Shown piece after piece: positions 10,348 through 21,248 of a stretch of 64,000 nucleotides of DNA (positions are counted from its first letter, which is position 1; the number at the start of each line of letters is the position of its first letter). Made by a program: the position numbers and the translations under genes. The notes below the pieces were generated by a model that saw nothing but the letters and a program-made list of their open reading frames with translations, was not told the DNA's origin and searched no databases. This stretch comes from Clavelina lepadiformis (lineage: Eukaryota > Chordata > Ascidiacea > Aplousobranchia > Clavelinidae): assembly GCF_947623445.1 (NCBI RefSeq), contig NC_135246.1, positions 1,862,501 through 1,926,500 on the forward strand. Direction: 5' to 3'.

Positions 10348-10671
10348 AATATTGATTTCGTAATCCGGTTTAAATGAATTTAACTCAGTTAAAATTTCAA
10401 TACTTTAAATGCATTTGTACATACCAAAACTTTAATTACGTCAAGGTGCTTGTTTTAGGAGATGCACTGTGTATATTTAAAGAAGGGGCAAGAGTCTGAT
10501 TTTATGAATTAATGTGTAGTAAAATTACCAAGAATACAGTCGCGATTACTTTTTGCATACAAAGTATAGGTATGCCTGCGACTACACCATACTGGTATAC
10601 GACAGATTTCACATACCTCTATCTCCTGCTGTATATAGGATTAATGTTTGGAGTGCATATTTTGGCCTTAA

Positions 10672-11094
10672 GGTTCGTCAAACACCAAAAACTAAGATCT
10701 TTATGAATTTGTTGTACTCCTACGTAGGGCTTTAAAATAGCACTTTAGACCAATCGAAAAACAGCATGTTTTCAAGCCTGGGAACTACCCTTGAAGTTGG
10801 CGTGATTCAATGTCCCAGGTCGCGTGCAGAATTAGGCTCAAAAGTAGCATGAAAGTAGCCAAGATCGATTTTTGAGACCAAAATTTTAGTGTTTATTTTG
10901 CGTTTTTGTAAAAAACGTTTGAATCATGTTTTTTGAAGGCTTTTTATGGAATGATAGTTCAAAGCATACTAAATTGCCATGCAAAATTTCAGAGAGCCCC
11001 ATAAAAGATTTTTTGAGTAAACAGTCTTTCAGTAAAATCACTGTGTAAAAATACAAACAAAGATTTTATGGCATTTTTGGTGTTTAGCCCCTCC
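10672..11094. mobile_element. TTAA-site MITE, unit 4
   Basis: Left flank TTAA, right flank TGAA. Left terminus GGTTCGTCAAACACC, diverged from later copies. Confidence 0.65.
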
Positions 11095-11495
11095 TGAAAA
11101 ACAAATTTTCTTCTTACTCATGCCAAATTTTACGTACGTCTTGAAGGCGATCTTAAAACTTGAAAAAATTCATTTTCTAGGATAATTCCAAAGCCAAAAC
11201 ACAAATACGACCATATTGCCCTGATTGGTGTAAACATATTTTAAAAGCCTTACGTAAGAGTGTAACCAACTCAGAAAAGTTTAAGTTTTTCACAGATACG
11301 TTTCTTTCATACATAGCACTCGTAATATTATCTTTACGCGATGAGAACCTTTTCGTTCATTTACAGAACCACTGTTTTTATGTAAATATTTGAAGTTTCT
11401 TTTTTACACATTAAAACAAGTTTTACGGCCCAATTTGTGTACGAATTAATTAAGTCTGCAACGTACCATGCACGAAACAGGAAGCTTTTAGCAAA

Positions 11496-11793
11496 AAAGA
11501 GTTGAGTCCAACTATATTAACCGGGCTACGACACTCGGCCTATTCACGGGTGCTGTCCCGCTACTGGTCAACGCGGGAACTTTTGGTTGCTCCCTTTCGG
11601 ACCTGACCCGGTTCGTTCCTCTTTAGACAACCTGGACACCTTAAGTTTCCATAAGACGACCATATTGACGCTGAGCTTAGCGCGGACACCTGCTCGACAT
11701 AGGTCCAAGTACCGCACATTTCCCAGTTTCAAGTTGTTCAACAACTCCAGCTTCCAAGTAACTGGATTACAGGCGCGCGCCACAACGCCCGGC
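11496..11793 (-). ncRNA. SRP RNA (7SL), unit 4
   Basis: Full length with six-T terminator and GAAA helix 8 loop. The sequence matches the array consensus closely. Confidence 0.93.
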
Positions 11794-11981
11794 GAGCCTA
11801 CAGCCACTAAATGGAGCGTATAAACATCAAATTTTTTTTGGAACGTCGAGATTTGATTTCCATATACGAAACAAATAAATCCCAATTGGGTTCTTTGAAA
11901 ACTGCCTCAATGTTTACAAATATACATTGTGTGAATAAGCCAAAGTTTTGCGTTTATCCTGCGAATGGATACATTCGAAAA

Positions 11982-12054
11982 CGAGCACGGCAGGACTCGA
12001 ACCTGCAATCTTCTGATCCGAAGTCAGACGCGTTATCCATTACGCTACGTGCCC
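11982..12054 (-). tRNA. tRNA-Arg-TCG: tRNA-Arg(TCG), unit 4
   Basis: Consensus sequence; all stems paired. Confidence 0.95.
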
Positions 12055-12408
12055 TGTTAAGGAAAAGTATTCAACGTAACTTACATCAATACGAGATTGG
12101 TGTAATCTTAATCTGTTAGTGCAGCATCTCGTTCACATGGCAAGTTCTTCCAAGTACAGGACTGATCTGAAAATTTCGTTAAATGCATGACAGATCATCC
12201 TGCGCCAGTTATTTGCAAAAGTGCTATTGAGTCCTGCTTAAACTAACAATTTCACCACATGAAACAGATTGCCCGTGTCCGTCAAGTATAAACTTCATAT
12301 GTCTCAAATCCTTTCTCGGTAAATGAAACTGGTAGGTATTTGGATTTTAAAACTAAGCAAAATTATCTTATTAGTTTTGATTGTCTACGAATTCGTAGAA
12401 AGTTTGAA

Positions 12409-12481
12409 CGAGCACGCCAGGATTCGAACCTGGAATCTTCTGATCCGTGGTCAGACGCGTTATCCATTGCGCCACGCACCC
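12409..12481 (-). tRNA. tRNA-Arg-ACG: tRNA-Arg(ACG), unit 4, with C33
   Basis: The anticodon loop reads CCACGGA: the nearly universal U33 before the anticodon is C. A second change gives a G-U pair in the acceptor stem. Likely impaired if expressed. The T5 terminator is lost. Confidence 0.88.
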
Positions 12482-12757
12482 AATATTGATTTCGTAATCC
12501 GGTTTAAATGAATTTAACTCAGTTAAAATTTCAATACTTTAAATGCATTTGTACATACCAAAACTTTGGTTACGTCAAGGTGCTTGTTTTAGGAGATGTG
12601 CGGTGTATATTTGAAGAAGGGGCTAGAGTCTGATTTTTTGAATTAATGTGTAGTAAAATTACCAAGAATACAGTCGCGATTACTTTTTGCATACAAAGTA
12701 TAGGTATGCCTGCGACTACGCCATACTGGTATACGACAGATTTCACATACCTCTATC

Positions 12758-12995
12758 CAATGTTCCCTCTAATTTTTCACGAGTCTGAGCCAACACACTA
12801 ACTCCATGAGCGGTCCCTTGGACAGCTGTGAGTAACATCAGACTTGCCACGTGCGCACTGTGGCCATTATTATGCGTTTATTTTATTTTCAATTCAGGTT
12901 GGATTTTTTTCATGTGCGCAGCACAGATTTTCTTTGCGCGGAGCCCGTGTCAGCAGTGCGCATTTGCGCACGCGCGCAGCTTAGAGGGAACATTG
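12758..12995. mobile_element. hAT-type MITE in unit 5
   Basis: A 238-bp insertion with perfect 15-bp terminal inverted repeats, CAATGTTCCCTCTAA, flanked by the 8-bp duplication cctctatc (12750-12757 and 12996-13003). Eight-base duplications and ends of this type mark the hAT superfamily. The inside is GC-richer than the unit and has no coding capacity. It is absent from all other units, so it arrived after the unit was copied. Confidence 0.9.
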
Positions 12996-13051
12996 CCTCT
13001 ATCTCCTTCTGTATATAGGATTAATGTTTGGAGTGCATATTTTGGCCTTAA

Positions 13052-13474
13052 GGTGCGTCAAACACCAAAAACTAAGATCTTTATGAATTTTTTGTACTCC
13101 TACGTAGGGCTTTAAAATAGCACTTTAGACCAATCGAAAAACAGCATGTTTTCAAGCCTGGGAACTACCCTTGCAGTTGGTGTGCTTCAATGTCCCAGAT
13201 TGCGTGCAGAATTAGGCTCAAAAGTAGCATGAAAGTAGCCAAGATCGATTTTTGAGACCAACATTTTAGTTTTTATTTTGCGTCTGTGTAAAAAACGTTT
13301 GAATCATGTTTTTTGAAGGCTTTTTATGGAATGATAGTTCAAAGCATACTAAATTGCCATGCAAAATTTTAAAGAGCCCCATAAAAGATTTTTTGAGTAA
13401 CCAGTATTTCAGTAAAATCACTGTATAAAAATACAAACAAAGATTTTTTGGCATTTTTGGTGTTTAGCCCCTCC
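13052..13474. mobile_element. TTAA-site MITE, unit 5
   Basis: Left flank TTAA, right flank TGAA; left terminus GGTGCGTCAAACACC. Confidence 0.65.
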
Positions 13475-13880
13475 TGAAAAACAAATTTTCTTCTTACTCA
13501 TGCCAAATTTTACGTACGTCTTGAAGGCGATCTTAAAATTATGAAACAATTCATTTTCTAGGATAATTCCAAGGCCAAAACACAAAACCCACCATATTGC
13601 CCCTGATTGGTGTAAACATATTTTAAAAGCCTTACGTAAGAGTCTAACAAAATCAGAAATAAAGTTTAAGTTTTTCACAGATACGTTTCTTTCATACATA
13701 GCACTCGTAATATTATCTTTACGCAATGAGAACCTTTTCGTTCATTTACAGAACTACTGTTTTTATGTAAATATTTGAAGTTTCATTTTTAAACTTTAAA
13801 ACAAGTTTTACGGCCCAATTTGTGTACAAAGTAAGTAAGTGTGCAATGTACCATGCACGAAACAGGAAGCTTTTAGCAAA

Positions 13881-14178
13881 AAAGAGTTGAGTCCAACTAT
13901 ATTAACCGGGCTACGACACTCGACCTATTCACGGGTGCTGTCCCGCTACTGGTCAACGCGGGAACTTTTGGCTGCTCCCTTTCGGACCTGACCCGGTTCG
14001 TTCCTCCTTAGACAATCTGGACACCTTAAGTTTCCCTAAGACGACCATATTGACGCTGAGCTTAGCACGGACACCTGCTCGACGTAGGTCCAAGTACCGC
14101 ACATTTCCCAATTTCAAGTTGTTCAACAACTCCAGCTTCCAAGTAACTGGATTACAGGCGCGCGCCACAACGCCCGGC
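13881..14178 (-). ncRNA. SRP RNA (7SL), unit 5
   Basis: Full length, six-T terminator. Shares the variant ACGTCGAGC (for ATGTCGAGC) in the Alu/S junction with units 7 and 8. Confidence 0.92.
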
Positions 14179-14366
14179 GAGCCTGCAACCACTAAATGGA
14201 ACGTATAAACATCAAATTCTTTTTGGAACGTCGAGATTTGATTTCCATATACGAAACAAATAAATCCCATTTTGGTTGTTTGAAAACTGCCTCAATGTTT
14301 ACAAATATACATTGTGTGAATAAGCCAATGTTTTGCGTTTATACTGCGAGTGGATACATTCGAAAT

Positions 14367-14439
14367 CGAGCACGGCAGGACTCGAACCTGCAATCTTCTG
14401 ATCCGAAGTCAGACGCGTTATCCATTACGCTACGTGCCC
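14367..14439 (-). tRNA. tRNA-Arg-TCG: tRNA-Arg(TCG), unit 5
   Basis: Consensus sequence. Confidence 0.95.
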
Positions 14440-14796
14440 TGTTAAGGAAAAGTATTCAACGTAACTTACATCAATACGAGATTGGTGTAATCTGAATCCG
14501 TTGGTGCAGCATCTCGTTCACATGGCAAATCCTTACAAGTACAGGACTGACCTAAAAATATTTCGTTAAATGCATGACAGATCATCCTGCACCAGTTATT
14601 TGCAAACGTGCTCTTGAGTTCTGCTTTAAACTAACAATTTCACCACATGGAACAGATTGCCCGTTTCCGTCAAGTATAAACTTCACATGTCTCAAATCCT
14701 TTCTCGGTAAATGAAACTGGTAGATATTTGGATTTTAAAACTAAGTAAAAGTATTTTATTAGTTTTGATTGTCTACGAATTCGTAGAAAGTTTGAA

Positions 14797-14869
14797 CGAG
14801 CGCGCCAGGATTCGAACTTGGAATCTTCTGATCCGTAGTCAGACGCGTTATCCATTGCGCCACGCACCC
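14797..14869 (-). tRNA. tRNA-Arg-ACG: tRNA-Arg(ACG), unit 5
   Basis: Consensus except for one T-stem change giving an A-C mismatch, shared with unit 7. No T5 terminator. Confidence 0.92.
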
Positions 14870-15207
14870 ACAAGCTTTTACAAAATATAGATTTCGTAAA
14901 ATGGTTTAAATGAATTTACCTCAGTTAAAATTTCAATACTTTAAATGCATTTGTTCATACCAAAACTTTGGTTACGTCAAAGTGCTTGTTTTAGGAGATG
15001 TACGGTGTATATTTGAAGAAGGGGTAAGAATCTGATTTTATGACTTAATGTGTAGTAAAATTACCAAGAAGACAGTCGCGATTACTTTTTGCATACAAAG
15101 AAAAAGTATGCCTGCGACCACACCATACTGGTATACGACAGATTTCACATACCTCTATCTCTCGCTGTATATAGGATTAATATATAGATTGCATATTTTG
15201 GCCTTCA

Positions 15208-15631
15208 GGGGGCGTCAAACACCAAAAACTAAGATATTTATGAATTTGTTGTACTCCTACGTAGGGCTTTAAAATAGCACTTTAGACCAATCTACAAACA
15301 GCATGTTTTCAAGCCTGGGAACTATCCTTGCAGTTGGCGTGCTTCAATGTCCCAGGTCGCGTGCAGAATTAGGCTCAAAAGTAACATGAAAGTAGCCAAG
15401 ATCGATTTTTTAGACCAAAATTTTAGTGTTTATTTTGCGTCTTTGTAAAAAACGTTTGAATCATGTTTTTTGATGGCTTTTTATGGAATGATAGTTCAAA
15501 GCATACTAAATTGCCATGCAAAATTTCAGAAAGCCCCATAAAAGATTTTTTGAGTAAGCAGTCTTTCAGTAAAATCACTGTATAAAAATACAAGCAAAGA
15601 TTTTATGGCATTTTTGGTGTTTAGCCCCTGC
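15208..15631. mobile_element. TTAA-site MITE, unit 6
   Basis: Left flank now TTCA, right flank TGAA; termini AGGGGGCGTCAAACACC style. This is the version found in all core units. Confidence 0.68.
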
Positions 15632-16037
15632 TGAAATACTAATTTTCTTCTTACTCATGCCAAATTTTACGTACGTCTTGAAGGCGATCTTAAAATTATG
15701 AAACAATTCATTTTCTAGGATAATTCCAAGGCCAAAACACAAAACCCACCATATTGCCCCTGATTGGTGTAAACATATTTTAAAAGCCTTACGTAAGAGT
15801 CTAACAAAATCAGAAATAAAGTTTAAGTTTTTCACAGATACGTTTCTTTCATACATAGCACTCGTAATATTATCTTTACGCAATGAGAACCTTTTCGTTC
15901 ATTTACAGAACTACTGTTTTCTTGTATATATTTGAAGTTTCTTTTTTAAACTTTAAAACAAGTTTTACGGCCCAATTTGTGTACAAAGTAAGTAAGTGTG
16001 CAATGTACCATGCACGAAACAAGAAGCTTTTAGCAAA

Positions 16038-16335
16038 AAAGAGTTGAGTCCAACTATATTAACCGGGCTACGACACTCGAGCTATTCACGGGTGCTGTCC
16101 CGCTACTGGTCAACGCGGGAACTTTTGGCTGCTCCCTTTCGGACCTGACCCGGTTCGTTCCTCCTTAGACAATCTGGACACCTTAAGTTTCCCTAAGACG
16201 ACCATATTGACGCTGAGCTTAGCACGGACACCTGCTCGACATAGGTCCAAGTACCGCACATTTCCCAGTTTCAAGTTGTTCAACAACTCCAGCTTCCAAG
16301 TAACTGGATTACAGGCGCGCGCCACAACGCCCGGC
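16038..16335 (-). ncRNA. SRP RNA (7SL), unit 6
   Basis: Full length, six-T terminator. Carries the variant GAATAGCTCGAG in helix 5, shared with units 9 and 16. Confidence 0.93.
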
Positions 16336-16523
16336 GAGCCTGCAACCACTAAATGGAACGTATAAACATCAAATTATTTTTGGAACGTCGAGATTTGATT
16401 TCCATATACGAAAGAAATAAATCCCATTTTGGTTGTTTGAAAACTGCCTCAATGTTTACAAATATACATTGTGTGAATAAGCCAATGTTTCGCGTTTATA
16501 CTGCGAGTGGATACATTCGAAAT

Positions 16524-16596
16524 CGAGCACAGCAGGACTCGAACCTGCAATCTTCTGATCCGAAGTCAGACGCGTTATCCATTACGCTACGTGCCC
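16524..16596 (-). tRNA. tRNA-Arg-TCG: tRNA-Arg(TCG), unit 6, with ACG 5' flank
   Basis: The body is TCG type with one acceptor G-U pair. Its 5' flank switches directly to the cacaagcttttac sequence that normally precedes the ACG gene. The ACG gene and ~357 bp of spacer are deleted, giving a 1727-bp unit with a single tRNA. Confidence 0.94.
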
Positions 16597-16934
16597 ACAA
16601 GCTTTTACAAAATATAGATTTCGTAAAATTGTTTAAATGAATTTAACTCAGTTAAAATTTCAATACTTTAAATGCATTTGTACATACCAAAACTTTGGTT
16701 ACGTCAAGGTGCTTGTTTTAGGAGATGTACGGTGTATATTTGAAGAAGGGGCAAGAGTTTGATTTTATGACTTAATGTGTAGTAAAATTACCAAGAATAC
16801 AGTCGCGATTACTTTTTGCATACAAAGAAAAGGTATGCCTGCGACTACACCATACTGGTATACGACAGATTTCACATACCTCTATCTCCCGCTGTATATG
16901 GGATTAATATATAGAGTGCATATTTTGGCCTTCA

Positions 16935-17358
16935 GGGGGCGTCAAACACCAAAAACTAAGATATTTATGAATTTGTTGTACTCCTACGTAGGGCTTTAAA
17001 ATAGCACTTTAGACCAATCTACAAACAGCATGTTTTCAAGCTTGGGAACTATCCTTGCAGTTGGCGTGCTTCAATGTCCCAGGTCGCGTGCAGAATTAGG
17101 CTCAAAAGTAACTTGAAAGTAGCCAAGATCGATTTTTTAGACCAAAATTTTAGTGTTTATTTTGCGTCTTTGTAAAAAACGTTTGAATCATGTTTTTTGA
17201 TGGCTTTTTATGGAATGATAGTTCAAAGCATACTAAATTGCCATGCAAAATTTCAGAAAGCCCCATAAAAGATTTTTTGAGTAAGCAGTCTTTCAGTAAA
17301 ATCACTGTATAAAAATACAAGCAAAAGTTTTATGGCATTTTTGGTGTTTAGCCCCTGC
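16935..17358. mobile_element. TTAA-site MITE, unit 7
   Basis: Flanks TTCA and TGAA. Confidence 0.66.
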
Positions 17359-17764
17359 TGAAATACTAATTTTCTTCTTACTCATGCCAAATTTTACGTA
17401 CGTCTTGAAGGCGATCTTAAAATTATGAAACAATTCATTTTCTAGGATAATTCCAAGGCCAAAACACAAAACCCACCATATTGCCCCTGATTGGTGTAAA
17501 CATATTTTAAAAGCCTTACGTAAGAGTCTAACAAAATCAGAAATAAAGTTTAAGTTTTTCACAGATACGTTTCTTTCATACATAGCACTCGTAATATTAT
17601 CTTTACGCAATGAGAACCTTTTCGTTCATTTACAGAACTACTGTTTTTATGTAAATATTTGAAGTTTCATTTTTAAACTTTAAAACAAGTTTTACGGCCC
17701 AATTTGTGTACAAAGTAAGTAAGTGTGCAATGTACCATGCACGAAACAGGAAGCTTTTAGCAAA

Positions 17765-18062
17765 AAAGAGTTGAGTCCAACTATATTAACCGGGCTACGA
17801 CACTCGACCTATTCACGGGTGCTGTCCCGCTACTGGTCAACGCGGGAACTTTTGGCTGCTCCCTTTCGGACCTGACCCGGTTCGTTCCTCCTTAGACAAT
17901 CTGGACACCTTAAGTTTCCCTAAGACGACCATATTGACGCTGAGCTTAGCGCGGACAACTGCTCGACGTAGGTCCAAGTACCGCACATTTCCCAATTTCA
18001 AGTTGTTCAACAACTCCAGCTTCCAAGTAACTGGATTACAGGCGCGCGCCACAACGCCCGGC
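17765..18062 (-). ncRNA. SRP RNA (7SL), unit 7
   Basis: Full length, six-T terminator. One private change in the S domain (GCAGTTGTCCGCGC). Confidence 0.92.
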
Positions 18063-18250
18063 GAGCCTGCAACCACTAAATGGAACGTATAAACATCAAA
18101 TTCTTTTTGGAACGTCGAGATTTGATTTCCATATACGAAACAAATAAATCCCATTTTGGTTGTTTGAAAACTGCCTCAATGTTTACAAATATACATTGTG
18201 TGAATAAGCCAATGTTTTGCGTTTATACTGCGAGTGGATACATTCGAAAT

Positions 18251-18323
18251 CGAGCACGGCAGGACTCGAACCTGCAATCTTCTGATCCGAAGTCAGACGC
18301 GTTATCCATTACGCTACGTGCCC
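18251..18323 (-). tRNA. tRNA-Arg-TCG: tRNA-Arg(TCG), unit 7
   Basis: Consensus sequence. Confidence 0.95.
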
Positions 18324-18680
18324 TGTTAAGGAAAAGTATTCAACGTAACTTACATCAATACGAGATTGGTGTAATCTGAATCCGTTGGTGCAGCATCTCG
18401 TTCACATGGAAAATCCTTACAAGTACAGGACTGACCTAAAAATATTTCGTTAAATGCATGACAGATCATCCTGCACCAGTTATTTGCAAACAAGCTCTTG
18501 AGTTCTGCTTTAAACTAACAATTTCACCACATGGAACAGATTGCCCGTTTCCGTCAAGTATAAACTTCACATGTCTCAAATCCTTTCTCGGTAAATGAAA
18601 CTGGTAGATATTTGGATTTTAAAACTAAGTAAAAGTATTTTATTAGTTTTGATTGTCTACGAATTCGTAGAAAGTTTGAA

Positions 18681-18753
18681 CGAGCGCGCCAGGATTCGAA
18701 CTTGGAATCTTCTGATCCGTAGTCAGACGCGTTATCCATTGCGCCACGCACCC
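18681..18753 (-). tRNA. tRNA-Arg-ACG: tRNA-Arg(ACG), unit 7
   Basis: Same T-stem A-C mismatch as unit 5; otherwise consensus. Confidence 0.92.
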
Positions 18754-19091
18754 ACAAGCTTTTACAAAATATAGATTTCGTAAAATGGTTTAAATGAATT
18801 TACCTCAGTTAAAATTTCAATACTTTAAATGCATTTGTACATACCAAAACTTTGGTTACGTCAAGGTGCTTGTTTTAGGAGATGTACGGTGTATATTTGA
18901 AGAAGGGGCAAGAATCTGATTTTATGACTTAATGTGTAGTAAAATTACCAACAAGACAGTCGCGATTACTTTTTGCATACAAAGAAAAAGTATGCCTGCG
19001 ACCACACCATACTGGTATACGACAGATTTCACATACCTCTATCTCCCGCTGTATATAGGATTAATATATGGAGTGCATATTTTGGCCTTCA

Positions 19092-19515
19092 GGGGGCGTC
19101 AAACACCAAAAACTAAGATCTTTATGAATTTGTTGTACTCCTACGTAGGGCTTTAAAATAGCACTTTAGACCAATCTAAAAACAGCTTGTTGTCAAGCCT
19201 GGGAACTATCCTTGCAGTTGGCGTGCTTCAATGTCCCAGGTCGCGTACAGAATTAGGCTCAAAAGTAACATGAAAGTAGCCAAGATCGATTTTTTAGACC
19301 AAAATTTTAGTGTTTATTTTGCGTCTTTGTAAAAAACGTTTGAATCATGTTTTTTGATGGCTTTTTATGGAATGATAGTTCAAAGCATACTAAATTGCCA
19401 TGCAAAATTTCAGAAAGCCCCATAAAAGATTTTTTGAGTAAGCAGTCTTTCAGTAAAATCACTGTATAAAAATACAAGCAAAAGTTTTATGGCATTTTTG
19501 GTGTTTAGCCCCTGC
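19092..19515. mobile_element. TTAA-site MITE, unit 8
   Basis: Flanks TTCA and TGAA. Confidence 0.66.
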
Positions 19516-19918
19516 TGAAATACTAATTTTCTTCTTACTCATGCCAAATTTTACGTACGTCTTGAAGGCGATCTTAAAATTATGAAACAATTCATTTTCT
19601 AGGATAATTCCAAGGCCAAAACACAAAACCCACCATATTGCCCCTGATTGGTGTAAACATATTTTAAAAGCCTTACGTAAGAGTCTAACAAAATCAGAAA
19701 TAAAGTTTAAGTTTTTCACAGATACGTTTCTTTCATACATAGCACTCGTAATATTATCTTTACGCAATGAGAACCTTTTCGTTCATTTACAGAACTACTG
19801 TTTTTATGTAAATATTTGAAGTTTCATTTTTAAACTTTAAAACAAGTTTTACGGCCCAATTTGTGTACAAAGTAAGTAAGTGTGCAATGTACCATGCACG
19901 AAACAGGAAGCTTTTAGC

Positions 19919-19924
19919 AAAAAA
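19919..19924 (-). terminator. Pol III terminator of SRP RNA, unit 8
   Basis: Six Ts on the minus strand just after CTCAACTC, the 3' end of the RNA. The same run occurs after the full-length SRP genes of units 4-14 and 16-20 (six Ts, seven in unit 14). Confidence 0.85.
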
Positions 19925-20219
19925 GAGTTGAGTCCAACTATATTAACCGGGCTACGACACTCGACCTATTCACGGGTGCTGTCCCGCTACTGGTCAACGC
20001 GGGAACTTTTGGCTGCTCCCTTTCGGACCTGACCCGGTTCGTTCCTCCTTAGACAATCTGGACACCTTAAGTTTCCCTAAGACGACCATATTGACGCTGA
20101 GCTTAGCGCGGACACCTGCTCGACGTAGGTCCAAGTACCGCACATTTCCCAATTTCAAGTTGTTCAACAACTCCAGCTTCCAAGTAACTGGATTACAGGC
20201 GCGCGCCACAACGCCCGGC
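19922..20219 (-). ncRNA. SRP RNA (7SL), unit 8
   Basis: Representative core copy, about 298 nt against about 300 nt in human 7SL. Helix 6 folds as CTTAGG-GAAA-CTTAAG with a GNAR-type loop suited to SRP19. Helix 8 has the GAAA loop and the AGCAG strand bound by SRP54. The 5' and 3' ends pair to close the Alu domain stem. Confidence 0.95.
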
Positions 20220-20243
20220 GAGCCTGCAACCACTAAATGGAAC

Positions 20244-20250
20244 GTATAAA
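20244..20250 (-). promoter_or_regulatory. TATA-like box of SRP RNA gene, unit 8
   Basis: TTTATAC on the minus strand lies at -25 to -31 from the SRP 5' end. It is present at the same spacing in nearly all units; unit 12 and unit 20 carry changes. Vertebrate 7SL genes also combine upstream elements with internal boxes. Confidence 0.55.
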
Positions 20251-20267
20251 CATCAAATTATTTTTGG

Positions 20268-20275
20268 AACGTCGA
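20268..20275 (-). promoter_or_regulatory. CRE/ATF-like half site upstream of SRP RNA, unit 8
   Basis: TCGACGTT at about -49 to -56 contains a GACGT half site. Human 7SL uses an ATF/CRE element at a similar distance; equivalence here is inference. Confidence 0.35.
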
Positions 20276-20407
20276 GATTTGATTTCCATATACGAAACAA
20301 ATAAATCCCATTTTGGTTGTTTGAAAACTGCCTCAATGTTTATAAATATACATTGTGTGAATAAGCCAATGTTTTGCGTTTATACTGCGAGTGGATACAT
20401 TCGAAAT

Positions 20408-20480
20408 CGAGCACGGCAGGACTCGAACCTGCAATCTTCTGATCCGAAGTCAGACGCGTTATCCATTACGCTACGTGCCC
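20408..20480 (-). tRNA. tRNA-Arg-TCG: tRNA-Arg(TCG), unit 8
   Basis: Consensus sequence. The first minus-strand TTTT after it is about 81 nt away, at 20324-20327. Confidence 0.95.
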
Positions 20481-20813
20481 TGTTAAGGAAAAGTATTCAA
20501 CGTAACTTACATCAATACGAGATTGGTGTAATCTGAATCCGTTGGTGCAGCATCTCGTTCACATGGAATATCCTTACAAGTACAGGACTGACCTAAAAAT
20601 ATTTCATTAAATTCATGACAGATCATCCTGCACCAGTTATTTGCAAAAGTGCTCTTGAGTTCTGCTTTAAACTAACAATTTCACCACATGGAACAGATTG
20701 CCCGTTTCCGTCAAGTATAAACTTCATATGTCTCAAATCCTTTCTCGGTAAATGAAACTGGTAGATATTTGGATTTTAAAACTAAGTAAAAGTATTTTAT
20801 TAGTTTTGATTGT

Positions 20814-20827
20814 CTACGAATTCGTAG
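20814..20827. repeat. 14-bp perfect palindrome after tRNA-Arg(ACG), unit 8
   Basis: CTACGAATTCGTAG sits just past the tRNA 3' end. It is completed by the same A-to-G change that destroys the T5 terminator. It recurs in all units that lost the terminator. Confidence 0.7.
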
Positions 20828-20837
20828 AAAGTTTGAA

Positions 20838-20910
20838 CGAGCGCGCCAGGATTCGAACCTGGAATCTTCTGATTCGTAGTCAGACGCGTTATCCATTGCG
20901 CCACGCACCC
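20838..20910 (-). tRNA. tRNA-Arg-ACG: tRNA-Arg(ACG), unit 8
   Basis: Consensus except A at position 37 (loop CTACGAA), shared with units 9, 13 and 16. Confidence 0.94.
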
Positions 20911-21248
20911 ACAAGCTTTTACAAAATATAGATTTCGTAAAATGGTTTAAATGAATTTACCTCAGTTAAAATTTCAATACTTTAAATGCATTTGTACATA
21001 CCAAAACTTTGGTTACGTCAAAGTGTTTGTTTTAGGAGATGTACGGTGTATATTTGAAGAAGGGGCAAGAATCTGATTTTATGACTTAATGTGTAGTAAA
21101 ATTACCAAGAATACAGTCGCGATTACTTTTTGCATACAAAGAAAAGGTATGCCTGCGACTACACCATACTGGTATACGACAGATTTCACATACCTCTATC
21201 TCCCGCTGTATATAGGATTAATATATAGAGTGCATATTTTGGCCTTCA

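Noticed and set aside
19459-20536. Recurring open frames of 74-105 codons on both strands in every array unit
   Set aside because: They overlap SRP RNA, tRNA genes or the MITE, have no domain, and recur only because the DNA repeats. Their conservation follows RNA gene and spacer homogeneity.
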